DNA of 5,541 nt, taken from the NCBI GenBank assembly GCA_036505615.1, contig DASXTB010000435.1:1-5541 (forward strand), read 5' to 3'. Positions 1 through 5,541 of this stretch are shown piece by piece (positions within the stretch are counted from its first letter, which is position 1; every line of letters begins with the position of its first letter). Origin of the DNA: DASXTB01 sp036505615. Lineage in GTDB: Bacteria; Acidobacteriota; UBA6911; JACQSX01. Both the position numbers and the translations under genes were made by a program. The notes beneath the pieces were generated by a model. It ran no database searches. It was not told where the DNA came from and saw only the letters and a list, made by a program, of their open reading frames with translations.

Positions 1-49
1 CCAATGATCAAACAAAAGGCAGCTTAAACTTGACAAAAGACCTCAGATG

Positions 50-92
50 TCTTCGGGCAAGCCCGCTGAAGCGGGCTTTAACTCGACCTGTC
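50..92 (+). repeat. TGAA-loop palindromic repeat, copy 1
   Basis: An 8-bp perfect stem (AAGCCCGC at 59-66, GCGGGCTT at 71-78) encloses the loop TGAA (67-70). It is preceded by TCTTCG (50-55) and followed by a stretch ending in CTGTC (88-92). The same layout recurs at 5138-5182 with a different stem, so this is read as one copy of an interspersed REP-like element. Taken alone, the hairpin followed by TTTAA could also pass for a weak rho-independent terminator of an unseen upstream gene, but there is no real T-tract. Confidence 0.6.
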
Positions 93-125
93 GTTCAAAA
101 AATGTCCAAACTCCACGCCTCCTAC

Positions 126-151
126 GGCGGGCTTCACCCCGCCAAGCGGGG
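126..151. repeat. Overlapping GC-rich palindromes upstream of the permease
   Basis: GGCGGG (126-131) can pair with CCCGCC (138-143). Alternatively CCCCGC (137-142) can pair with GCGGGG (146-151) around a CAA loop. The two hairpins share bases and cannot form together. They lie about 105 nt before the chosen permease start in a stretch (1-257) with no supportable gene or promoter. The only coding trace there is an open frame ending in TAA at 25-27, far too short to assign. Read as part of the repeat content; a regulatory role is possible but not shown. Confidence 0.4.
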
Positions 152-257
152 CTGATGAACATGCTCAACCAGCGGATTGTAGGGAAGAAAAGTGCCGCTT
201 TCCTAGTCCTTAATGTATGAGGTTCATTGGGAAGAATCGGACAGAGTACTGAAACAC

Positions 258-3200
258 ATGAAACTCGTTAAGGCGGCTCTGGCGAATCCTTATGCAGTAA
301 TTGTCGTTGTCCTGGCGATCATCATCCTGGGCATCACGGCCGTGATGCGAATACCCACCGATTTGCTGCCGGCATTCAAGACTCCCGCGGTGCAGATCCT
401 CACTCTCTACCCCGGCATGCCGGCCGATGTCATGGAGCGCGATATCACGACACGACTGGAACGGTGGACGGGACAATCCAACGGCATCGCGCAGCAGGAA
501 TCAAAGAGCATGATCGGCGTCAGTATCGTCAAGGACTACTTTCGCCCGGACATTGATCCCAACACCGCCATGTCCCAGGTGACGTCGTTGGCCATCTCGG
601 ACCTGTATTACCTCCCGCCCGGGACAATCCCCCCGATGGTAATGCCTTTTGATCCAACGGCCAGCATTCCACTGGCGCTGATTTCTGTCAGCAATCCGGC
701 CATGGATGAAAAACAGCTTTACGACATCGCCTACTTTGACCTGCGAAACCGGCTGCAGGGAATCTCCGGTGTCATTGCTCCTGCAGTTTACGGCGGAAAG
801 CTGCGCCGCATCCTCGCTTACGTCGACCGGGTAAAACTGGAGGCGCGTAATCTTTCGGCGATGGATGTCGTCGACGCCCTGAACCGGTTCAATCTGATGA
901 TTCCGACAGGCAATGCCAAGCTGGGCGATCTTGACTACCAGATCAACACCAACTCGATAGTCGAGAAGGTGGACCAGTTAAACGACTTCCCTGTCAGGAT
1001 CCAGCGAGGCCCGTCGGGACAGTCTTCGCCTGTTTTCTTGCGCGACGTGGCTCACGCGGAAGATTCTGCTCAAATCCAGACAAATATCGTGCGCGTGAAC
1101 GGAAAGCGCCAGGTTTACATTCCCATCTACCGCCAGCCTGGTGCCAACACCATACAGGTTGTTGATGGCGTCAGAAGTGCGTTGGACCAAATCCTGCAGC
1201 GCCTGCCTAAAGGGATCAATCTGGACGTGGTAATGGACCAGTCCGAGTTTGTGCGTAAGGCAATCCGAAACCTGGAAGAGGAAGCGGTAGCGGGGACATT
1301 GCTCGCGGGGTTGATGGTGCTTCTCTTCCTGGGAAGCTTCCGGTCCACGCTGGTCATCCTCTTTACGCTTCCACTCGCCTTCCTTTCGGCGTTCCTCGGT
1401 TTGTACTTCAGCGGGGAGAGCATCAATGCCATGACGTTGGGTGGGCTGGCCCTGGCCGTGGGTTTGCTGATTGACCAGGCGATCGTGGTGACAGAAAACA
1501 TCGCCCGCCACATAGAAGAAGGAAAGCCCGCATTCCAGGCGTCGCTGGAGGCGACCTCTGAAGTGGCGCGGCCCGTTTTCATCATTACCCTGACCATCAT
1601 TGTCGTTTTCTTCCCGGTAGTTTTTCTTACCGGCATCGGAAGATTCCTATTTACCCCGCTAGCCATCAGCGTCGCATTTGCGATGCTGGCCTCCTATGTC
1701 CTGTCGATGACGGTGGTGCCCTCTTACTGCGGCCACTTCTTGAAGAGCGCCGGTTCGAGTTCTGGAAAGCTGGAGCGTGCCTTCGCCAAAACCCGAGACA
1801 CTTACTGCAAGCTCCTGAACCAGTGCTTTCGGTCCGCCAGGCTGGTTCTGGTTGTTACGTTGCTGGTTTTTGTCGGCTCGGTGGCTTTAGTCCCCTGGAT
1901 CGGTGTGGAGCTCTTTCCTCAGGTGGATTCCGGACAGATTATCGTGCAAGTCCGCGCTCCCTCTGGAACACGGGTGGAACTCACGGAACAACTGATCAAA
2001 CAGGTTGAAACAAAAATCAAAGAGCTGGTGCCCGAGGAGGAAGTGCGGATGTTGATCTCCAATATTGGGGTGCTCTACGACTGGCCGGCCGCTTACACTC
2101 CCAATTCCGGTCCGCACGACGCCTTCATCAATATTCAACTTTCCGAGAAGCGCCGGCAAACTGCCCCGCGGTACGCTTCCATGTTGCGAGAACAGTTGTC
2201 TCAGGCTTTTCCCGGCACGGAATTCTCGTTCAATACCGGCGGAGTGCTTACCGCCGCCTTGAACTTTGGACTTCCCTCGCCTGTCAACGTGCAGATCGAA
2301 GGGAACGATCTGCAAGTCGCCTACGGGCTGGCGGAGCGGATCCGCGACTACATCCGGTCGATCGCCGGCGCTGTCGACGTTCGAATCCAGCAGCGGCTCG
2401 ATTACCCGCAGATCGGAGTGCAAGTCGACCGCGTCAAAGCCGCAAATCTAGGGCTAACTCAGGAGGATGTGGTTAAGAACGTGGTGACGGCACTCAACTC
2501 GAGCATTAACTTCAAGCCATCTTTTTGGATCGACCATCGCAACGGAAACCATTACTTCCTGGGTGCCCAGTATCCCGAGAACGACATCGTTACACTGGAT
2601 ACTCTCAAGGATATTCCCGTCACCAACGCGGCCCAACCTGCCTCGATACCTTTGCGTACCATTGCCTCTTTTGAGCGAACTACGGCGCCCGCGGAGATTA
2701 ACCACAGGAACATCACACGAGTGGTGGATATTTACGCCAATGTTTCAGGTCGCGATCTTGGCTCCATCGCGCGCGCAATTCAGAAATTCTTGGACGAGCA
2801 GAAGGTCCCTTCCGGCTATTTCGTCCACATGCGAGGAGAATTCGCCAGCCTCATGGAGTCCTTTCAGAACCTCGGTTTTGGGTTGTTGCTGGCGATCGCG
2901 CTGGTGTATCTGGTCATGGTCATCCAGTTTCAGTCCTTCGTCGATCCGCTGATCGTCATGATTTCCGTTCCGCTGGCAATTGTTGGAACCATCTGGATGT
3001 TCCTGCTTACCAAGAATTACCTGAGCATTCCGGCGCTGATGGGGATCATCATGACGGTGGGCATTGGAGTTTCTTTTAGCGTCCTGCTCATCGATTTTGC
3101 CGATGCTCAGCGGCGCGCGGGGAAGAGCGTTCGCGAGGCGATGGATATTGCGGCCGCAGTTCGATTTAGGCCCATTCTGATGACCTCGATCTCCGCTGTT

Positions 3201-3347
3201 TTGGGACTGGTGCCGATGGCCGTGGCGGGAGGAGCCAATATACCGCTGGCTCGGGCCGTGATCGGCGGAGTCTTGGCTTCGCTGGTCGTGAAGCTGTTTA
3301 TTGTTCCGTTGTTGTACGTGATGTTTAAAGGAGAGAGAAGTCGGTAA
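258..3347 (+). CDS. RND efflux permease, HAE/AcrB-like inner-membrane subunit
   Basis: This is the proton-driven pump subunit of a tripartite exporter, 1029 residues from the ATG at 258, a normal family length. A start at 213 would add 15 residues. I prefer 258 because the protein then opens with MKLVKAALANPYAV, the usual short cytoplasmic lead into TM1, though neither start has a strong ribosome binding site. The layout is the duplicated RND fold: TM1 about 10-29, a periplasmic porter/docking loop about 30-341, TM2-TM6 about 342-490, TM7 about 529-549, a second loop about 550-870, and TM8-TM12 about 872-1021. TM11 holds the hallmark RFRPILMTS (969-977). TM4 reads GLLIDQAIVVTENI, with D406 kept but Gln at 407 where AcrB has its second Asp. 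TM10 has Ser939 in place of the AcrB Lys940. The adaptor and outer-membrane factor follow. I see no CusA-like metal signature; the substrate is unknown. Confidence 0.96.
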   Translation: MKLVKAALANPYAVIVVVLAIIILGITAVMRIPTDLLPAFKTPAVQILTLYPGMPADVMERDITTRLERWTGQSNGIAQQESKSMIGVSIVKDYFRPDIDPNTAMSQVTSLAISDLYYLPPGTIPPMVMPFDPTASIPLALISVSNPAMDEKQLYDIAYFDLRNRLQGISGVIAPAVYGGKLRRILAYVDRVKLEARNLSAMDVVDALNRFNLMIPTGNAKLGDLDYQINTNSIVEKVDQLNDFPVRIQRGPSGQSSPVFLRDVAHAEDSAQIQTNIVRVNGKRQVYIPIYRQPGANTIQVVDGVRSALDQILQRLPKGINLDVVMDQSEFVRKAIRNLEEEAVAGTLLAGLMVLLFLGSFRSTLVILFTLPLAFLSAFLGLYFSGESINAMTLGGLALAVGLLIDQAIVVTENIARHIEEGKPAFQASLEATSEVARPVFIITLTIIVVFFPVVFLTGIGRFLFTPLAISVAFAMLASYVLSMTVVPSYCGHFLKSAGSSSGKLERAFAKTRDTYCKLLNQCFRSARLVLVVTLLVFVGSVALVPWIGVELFPQVDSGQIIVQVRAPSGTRVELTEQLIKQVETKIKELVPEEEVRMLISNIGVLYDWPAAYTPNSGPHDAFINIQLSEKRRQTAPRYASMLREQLSQAFPGTEFSFNTGGVLTAALNFGLPSPVNVQIEGNDLQVAYGLAERIRDYIRSIAGAVDVRIQQRLDYPQIGVQVDRVKAANLGLTQEDVVKNVVTALNSSINFKPSFWIDHRNGNHYFLGAQYPENDIVTLDTLKDIPVTNAAQPASIPLRTIASFERTTAPAEINHRNITRVVDIYANVSGRDLGSIARAIQKFLDEQKVPSGYFVHMRGEFASLMESFQNLGFGLLLAIALVYLVMVIQFQSFVDPLIVMISVPLAIVGTIWMFLLTKNYLSIPALMGIIMTVGIGVSFSVLLIDFADAQRRAGKSVREAMDIAAAVRFRPILMTSISAVLGLVPMAVAGGANIPLARAVIGGVLASLVVKLFIVPLLYVMFKGERSR

Positions 3348-3478
3348 TGGATGAATATAGGATCGAGCTCGGCACGTTTGGCTGGTTGGCTTTTCACAGC
3401 AGAGATACAGCGCAGTGGAGCCGAAATCAAAAGAGAACAGCCACGCTGGTTGAGCCTCGAACAGGCGTCGTTGAGTAG
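3347..3478 (+). CDS. Possible 43-residue small ORF coupled to the permease stop
   Basis: An ATG overlaps the permease stop (TAATG, with TAA at 3345-3347) and opens a 43-codon frame, MDEYRIELGTFGWLAFHSRD onward, ending in TAG at 3476-3478. A purine-rich AAAGGAGAGAG (3327-3337) lies upstream, with GGAG 13 nt from the ATG, rather far for an ideal site. These bases also encode the permease tail KGER, so they may be chance. The peptide has no transmembrane segment or motif I recognise. A different-frame start at 3351 gives 89 codons but runs into the inverted repeat and looks spurious. Low confidence that either is translated. Confidence 0.18.
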   Translation: MDEYRIELGTFGWLAFHSRDTAQWSRNQKRTATLVEPRTGVVE

Positions 3479-3531
3479 TCCCGTCCGTACCCGCATTATT
3501 CACAAATTTTTGCGGCGGGAGAAGCGTGACG

Positions 3532-3675
3532 CAGTTTCCGTCCGTCAGAGCCGAGGCGCGGAAGCGCCCGGCCCAAGAATCTGGTTAACTTGCACCGGAG
3601 TAGTGTTTGGCGGGAACTAAACGCGGATTCCTGGGCCGGGCGCTTCCGCGCCTCGGCTCTGACGGACGGAAACTG
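3532..3675. repeat. Large near-perfect inverted repeat (BIME/MITE-like element)
   Basis: The arm at 3532-3581 (starts CAGTTTCCGTCCGTCAGAGC) is the reverse complement of 3626-3675 at 49 of 50 positions. The single difference falls in CCCAAGAATC versus CCCAGGAATC. The spacer is 44 nt (3582-3625). Each arm also holds its own hairpin: GGCGC-GGAA-GCGCC at 3555-3568, extended outward by GCC/GGC across a small internal loop, and mirrored at 3639-3652. Two inverted hairpin units side by side resemble a BIME (paired REPs); the long terminal arms would also suit a MITE. I see no target-site duplication just outside the arms and no transposase. In the transcript it would form a very stable stem. Confidence 0.9.
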
Positions 3676-3720
3676 AATCCGCAGGGTCAGAACGAAAAAC
3701 TTTGCTCAGAAAAGATTCTG

Positions 3721-3735
3721 GTCGCGCAGCGCGAC
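3721..3735 (+). promoter_or_regulatory. Leader hairpin 1 before the adaptor gene
   Basis: GTCGCG (3721-3726) pairs with CGCGAC (3730-3735) around a CAG loop, a 6-bp perfect stem in the 126-nt leader of the adaptor gene. Bases 3720-3725 (GGTCGC) could instead pair with 3754-3759 (GCGACC), the left arm of the next hairpin. Function is not established; it may be another short palindromic repeat. Confidence 0.4.
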
Positions 3736-3751
3736 GGAACCGCAGACAAAC

Positions 3752-3773
3752 GGGCGACCATATAGGGTCGCCC
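3752..3773 (+). promoter_or_regulatory. Leader hairpin 2 before the adaptor gene
   Basis: GGGCGACC (3752-3759) pairs perfectly with GGTCGCCC (3766-3773) around the loop ATATAG. It is followed by ACAAAAATG, not by a T-tract, so it is not a convincing rho-independent terminator on the + strand. It ends 14 nt before the adaptor ribosome binding site, leaving that site free. It could be a transcript-stabilising structure, a repeat, or half of an alternative fold with hairpin 1. Confidence 0.45.
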
Positions 3774-3787
3774 ACAAAAATGATCGT

Positions 3788-3795
3788 AGGGGAGA
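3788..3795 (+). promoter_or_regulatory. Strong ribosome binding site of the adaptor gene
   Basis: AGGGGAGA lies 6 nt before the ATG at 3802 and fixes that start. It is much clearer than anything before the permease gene, so the adaptor can be translated independently despite the long gap. Confidence 0.75.
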
Positions 3796-3801
3796 GATCC
3801 A

Positions 3802-5031
3802 ATGACGAGGAAGATGTGGACGATTCCCGCTCTTATCGTGCTTTTAGGCCTGGGCGCCATCATCGGCATACGGCTTCTGGCCTCCGGGGAGCCTTCTTCG
3901 AAACCAGCCAGAGAAGACCATTCCGCCATTCCGGTAGAAGTAGTCAAGCCCGAGCGGAAAATTATTCAGCACTCCCTGGTCATCCCCGGCAGTTTTTCCG
4001 CATTTGAAGAAGCCACATTGTTTGCCAAAGTTGCCGGCTATCTGAGATCCATTTCCGTCGATATCGGCGACCCGGTACACCAAGGCCAGGTAGTCGCCGT
4101 CCTCGACGTACCGGAAATGTCGGCGGAGTATCAGAGCGCCAAAGCGGAACTGCTCAAGGCCCGAGCGGCGCTAAAAAAGGCGGAATCTGAAGTAGCCCGG
4201 AACAAGTCTGACCTGCAATTAAAGCAAGTCACCTTTGAGAGGCTCAGTGAGGCTCACAAGATGCAGCCGGGAGCCATCGCGCCCCAGGAGTTGGACACCT
4301 TGCGCGCCCAGAGCGACATGGCCGGAGCTGCCGTGAAAGTAGCAGAAGATGAAGTACAGGTGGGTAAAGCTCAAGTGGAGGCCGCACAGGCCAACGCCGA
4401 TCGCATCGCAAAGATGATGGAGTACGCCCGCATCGTAGCGCCTTTTTCGGGAGTGATCACGCGCCGCTACGTCCATCCGGGAGCGCTGGTCCCCCAGGGC
4501 GCCTCGGGATCTCAGTCTCAGCCCGTGGTGACGGTGGCACGCATCGATGTGCTGCGCTTTTTTTGTGAGATTCCCGAGCGTGAAGTCCCGCTTGTAACTC
4601 TGGGGACACGCGCCGCAATTCGCCTGGACTCGCTCCCCAAGCAAATCATCGTGGGCAAGATCACTCGCAGTTCAGGTTCGCTCAACCCCAACAGCCGAAC
4701 CATGCTGGTGGAGACGGATCTGCCCAACCCGCACGGAATTCTCAAACCCGGGATGTATGGAAATGCCGAACTCACGCTGCAGTCCCGACCGGATGCTCTG
4801 GTGATTCCCGCAGCAGCAGTGCTGGTGGAATCCGGGAAAACCTATGTGCTTCGAGTGGTGAGAGGAAAGGTCGAGAAAGTTAATTTTCGCAGCGGTGCAG
4901 ACAACGGGGCAGAGATAGAAGTTCTGGATGCCCTGCAGCAATCCGATTCCATCATTGTGGGAGGAAAAAACCTGGTGCGCCCGGGTGACGCAGTTGTACC
5001 GCGGTTGAAAGGAGCAGGTGCGAAATCTTAA
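3802..5031 (+). CDS. RND periplasmic adaptor (membrane fusion protein, HlyD/AcrA family)
   Basis: This 409-residue protein would bridge the permease and the outer-membrane factor in the periplasm. An N-terminal hydrophobic helix (about 7-26) serves as signal-anchor; there is no lipobox cysteine, so it is probably not a lipoprotein. Next come the first half of the lipoyl/barrel-sandwich domain (about 70-102, AKVAGYLRSISVDIGDPVHQ), a long alpha-helical coiled-coil hairpin (about 105-206, rich in A, E, K and Q heptads), the second lipoyl half (about 209-230, ARIVAPFSGVITRRYVHPG), the beta-barrel domain (about 240-325, with LNPNSRTMLVETDLPNP and LKPGMYG) and the membrane-proximal domain (about 330-405). 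Length is typical for the family. The hairpin tip reads RLSEAHKMQPGAIAPQELD, slightly longer than in AcrA. The permease gene lies 454 nt upstream and the outer-membrane factor 243 nt downstream, both on the same strand. Substrate not inferable. Confidence 0.96.
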   Translation: MTRKMWTIPALIVLLGLGAIIGIRLLASGEPSSKPAREDHSAIPVEVVKPERKIIQHSLVIPGSFSAFEEATLFAKVAGYLRSISVDIGDPVHQGQVVAVLDVPEMSAEYQSAKAELLKARAALKKAESEVARNKSDLQLKQVTFERLSEAHKMQPGAIAPQELDTLRAQSDMAGAAVKVAEDEVQVGKAQVEAAQANADRIAKMMEYARIVAPFSGVITRRYVHPGALVPQGASGSQSQPVVTVARIDVLRFFCEIPEREVPLVTLGTRAAIRLDSLPKQIIVGKITRSSGSLNPNSRTMLVETDLPNPHGILKPGMYGNAELTLQSRPDALVIPAAAVLVESGKTYVLRVVRGKVEKVNFRSGADNGAEIEVLDALQQSDSIIVGGKNLVRPGDAVVPRLKGAGAKS

Positions 5032-5108
5032 AGCCGCGACGGCCAAGTAGAGATGCTAAGGCGATAACGGGACGATTGAAAATTCTTAGTCGGGAATCTG
5101 GATCAGCC

Positions 5109-5121
5109 GTCCCTACGGGAC
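5109..5121. repeat. Short palindrome GTCCC-TAC-GGGAC
   Basis: A 5-bp stem with a TAC loop lies just upstream of the second TGAA-loop repeat. With the palindromes at 5176-5196 and 5205-5217 it makes the 243-nt gap after the adaptor a run of small hairpins. It is probably part of the same repetitive element. Confidence 0.4.
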
Positions 5122-5137
5122 TTCTTGCGGTGAAGAT

Positions 5138-5182
5138 TCTTCGTAAACCCAGCGATGAATCGCTGGGCTATTATCGGCTGTC
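5138..5182 (+). repeat. TGAA-loop palindromic repeat, copy 2
   Basis: CCCAGCGA (5148-5155) pairs with TCGCTGGG (5160-5167), 8 bp perfect, around TGAA (5156-5159). TCTTCG lies at 5138-5143 and CTGTC at 5178-5182. Copy 1 at 50-92 has the same flanking words and loop, with spacings differing by one base, but an unrelated stem sequence. Same loop and flanks with compensating stem changes indicates a repeat family selected or copied for its structure. It sits between the adaptor and outer-membrane-factor genes. Confidence 0.65.
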
Positions 5183-5217
5183 CCTCTGGCACAGCCCCAG
5201 GCAGGCGGCAAAGCCGC
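5176..5217. repeat. Two adjoining small hairpins
   Basis: GGCTGT (5176-5181) pairs with ACAGCC (5191-5196); inside it, a C-C mismatch and two further C-G pairs leave a TCT loop. GCGGC (5205-5209) pairs with GCCGC (5213-5217) around AAA. The first overlaps the right end of TGAA-loop copy 2. These look like components of a compound palindromic repeat. Neither has the T-tract of a terminator. Confidence 0.4.
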
Positions 5218-5262
5218 TCCCAGACCCCGTCCACCGCGCCTGAAAATGTAGAAACTACGCGC

Positions 5263-5268
5263 GGGAAG
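5263..5268 (+). promoter_or_regulatory. Ribosome binding site of the outer-membrane factor gene
   Basis: GGGAAG lies 6 nt before the ATG at 5275 and supports that start. Confidence 0.6.
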
Positions 5269-5274
5269 ATCTTA

Positions 5275-5541
5275 ATGGTGAGATATTCTCTAACCACAAA
5301 GTCACCAAGGACAAGAGCAGTAGGCAGTTTGCTGTTCCTTGCTGCTCTTGCTTTGGTTCTGCCCCTGATTGTTGGTTTCCTCGCCGCCAACGCATTAGGT
5401 CAGGCTCCGGATGAACTTTCTCTGGATCAGGCGATAGCGCGAGCGCTTCAGCATCATCCCATGATTCAAACGCAGAAGGCACGAGTTGACGCATTCGCCG
5501 CCGAAATAACGCAGGCGCGCTCCGCTCGTTTTCCCCAAATC
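5275..5541 (+). CDS. TolC-family outer-membrane efflux protein, 5' part only
   Basis: The frame stays open to the last base, giving 89 residues of a protein that is probably about 400-500 residues long. The start has a basic stretch (KSPRTR, 9-14), a hydrophobic core (about 16-38) and a likely signal-peptidase I site after ANALGQA (about 44), so the product is exported. The mature protein opens with ELSLDQAIARALQHHPMIQT, then alternating A, E and Q helix and AARxxxFPQI-like text (QARSARFPQI, 80-89). That is the start of the OEP/TolC repeat, in which the first helix leads into the beta-barrel strands. It would supply the outer-membrane channel for the pump encoded just upstream and so complete the three-part set. 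Alternatives such as an unrelated secreted helical protein are unlikely given the motif and context. The rest of the gene lies beyond the window. Confidence 0.9.
   Translation, partial: MVRYSLTTKSPRTRAVGSLLFLAALALVLPLIVGFLAANALGQAPDELSLDQAIARALQHHPMIQTQKARVDAFAAEITQARSARFPQI

Larger units (their letters stand above)
3348..3801. other. 454-nt gap between permease and adaptor genes
   Basis: The gap is long for two subunits of one pump, which are usually a few to some tens of bases apart. The first 180 nt (3348-3531) hold only the doubtful small ORF. The middle is the inverted-repeat element at 3532-3675. The last 126 nt form the adaptor leader, with two hairpins and a strong ribosome binding site. 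Longer open frames across the repeat on both strands encode the same arm sequence (VRQSRGAEAPGP), as an inverted repeat must, so I do not call them genes. Confidence 0.7.

Noticed and set aside
30..35. TTGACA as a -35 box
   Set aside because: No matching -10 hexamer 16-18 nt downstream; the expected position falls in GC-rich hairpin sequence.
59..80. Rho-independent terminator of an upstream gene
   Set aside because: The hairpin is strong but is followed by only three T before AA, and the same TGAA-loop layout recurs at 5138-5182, so a repeat family explains it better.
258..3347. CusA-type heavy-metal (HME) permease
   Set aside because: TM4 reads LLIDQAIVVTENI, closer to the HAE branch, and no methionine pair/cluster pattern typical of copper or silver pumps is evident; neighbours show no metal-binding protein.
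2745..3503. 252-codon - strand ORF opposite the permease end
   Set aside because: Antisense shadow of a confident RND gene; composition rich in H, Q, R and N with no domain pattern. The same applies to the other antisense frames at 978-1511, 1127-1666, 1887-2423 and 4219-4644.
3351..3620. 89-codon + strand ORF after the permease
   Set aside because: No ideal ribosome binding site, no recognisable domain, and its second half is simply the inverted-repeat arm in translation.
3532..3675. CRISPR array or integron attC site
   Set aside because: Only two units in inverted orientation with one spacer, no series of direct repeats, and no cas or integrase gene in the window.
3617..3802. 61-codon - strand ORF across the adaptor leader
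   Set aside because: It encodes the other arm of the same inverted repeat and overlaps the adaptor leader; the shared peptide on both strands follows from the repeat.

Overview
The window carries most of a tripartite RND efflux operon on the + strand. In order it holds an inner-membrane RND permease (258-3347), a periplasmic adaptor (membrane fusion protein, 3802-5031) and the first 89 codons of a TolC-type outer-membrane factor (5275 to the window end, still open). Together these would form one proton-driven export channel across both membranes. The substrate cannot be read from the sequence. The permease looks like the HAE (hydrophobe/amphiphile, AcrB-like) branch and not a CusA-type metal pump.

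The organism is a Gram-negative (diderm) bacterium with moderately high GC. The gene order (permease, adaptor, outer-membrane factor), the permease sequence style and the GC-rich palindromic repeats suggest Acidobacteriota, but this is inference from memory and not proven here.

Region by region: 1-257 has no supportable gene and holds two GC-rich palindromes. 258-3347 is the permease. 3348-3801 is an unusually long gap for such an operon. It contains a near-perfect 50-nt inverted repeat (3532-3581 / 3626-3675, 49 of 50 positions matching), followed by two hairpins and a strong ribosome binding site in the adaptor leader. 3802-5031 is the adaptor. 5032-5274 is another gap packed with short palindromes. 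5275-5541 is the outer-membrane factor start, with signal peptide and first TolC-type repeat.

The least ordinary material lies between the genes. A repeat of about 45 nt occurs twice in the same orientation (50-92 and 5138-5182). Both copies have an 8-bp stem closed by a TGAA loop and shared flanking words, but the stem sequences differ while pairing is kept. The 144-bp inverted-repeat element between permease and adaptor is built of two REP-like hairpins facing each other. In the permease, two of the classical AcrB proton-relay residues are replaced (second TM4 Asp by Gln, TM10 Lys by Ser). I see no clear sign of a wholly new system. The window is best read as an efflux operon broken up by repetitive palindromic elements.
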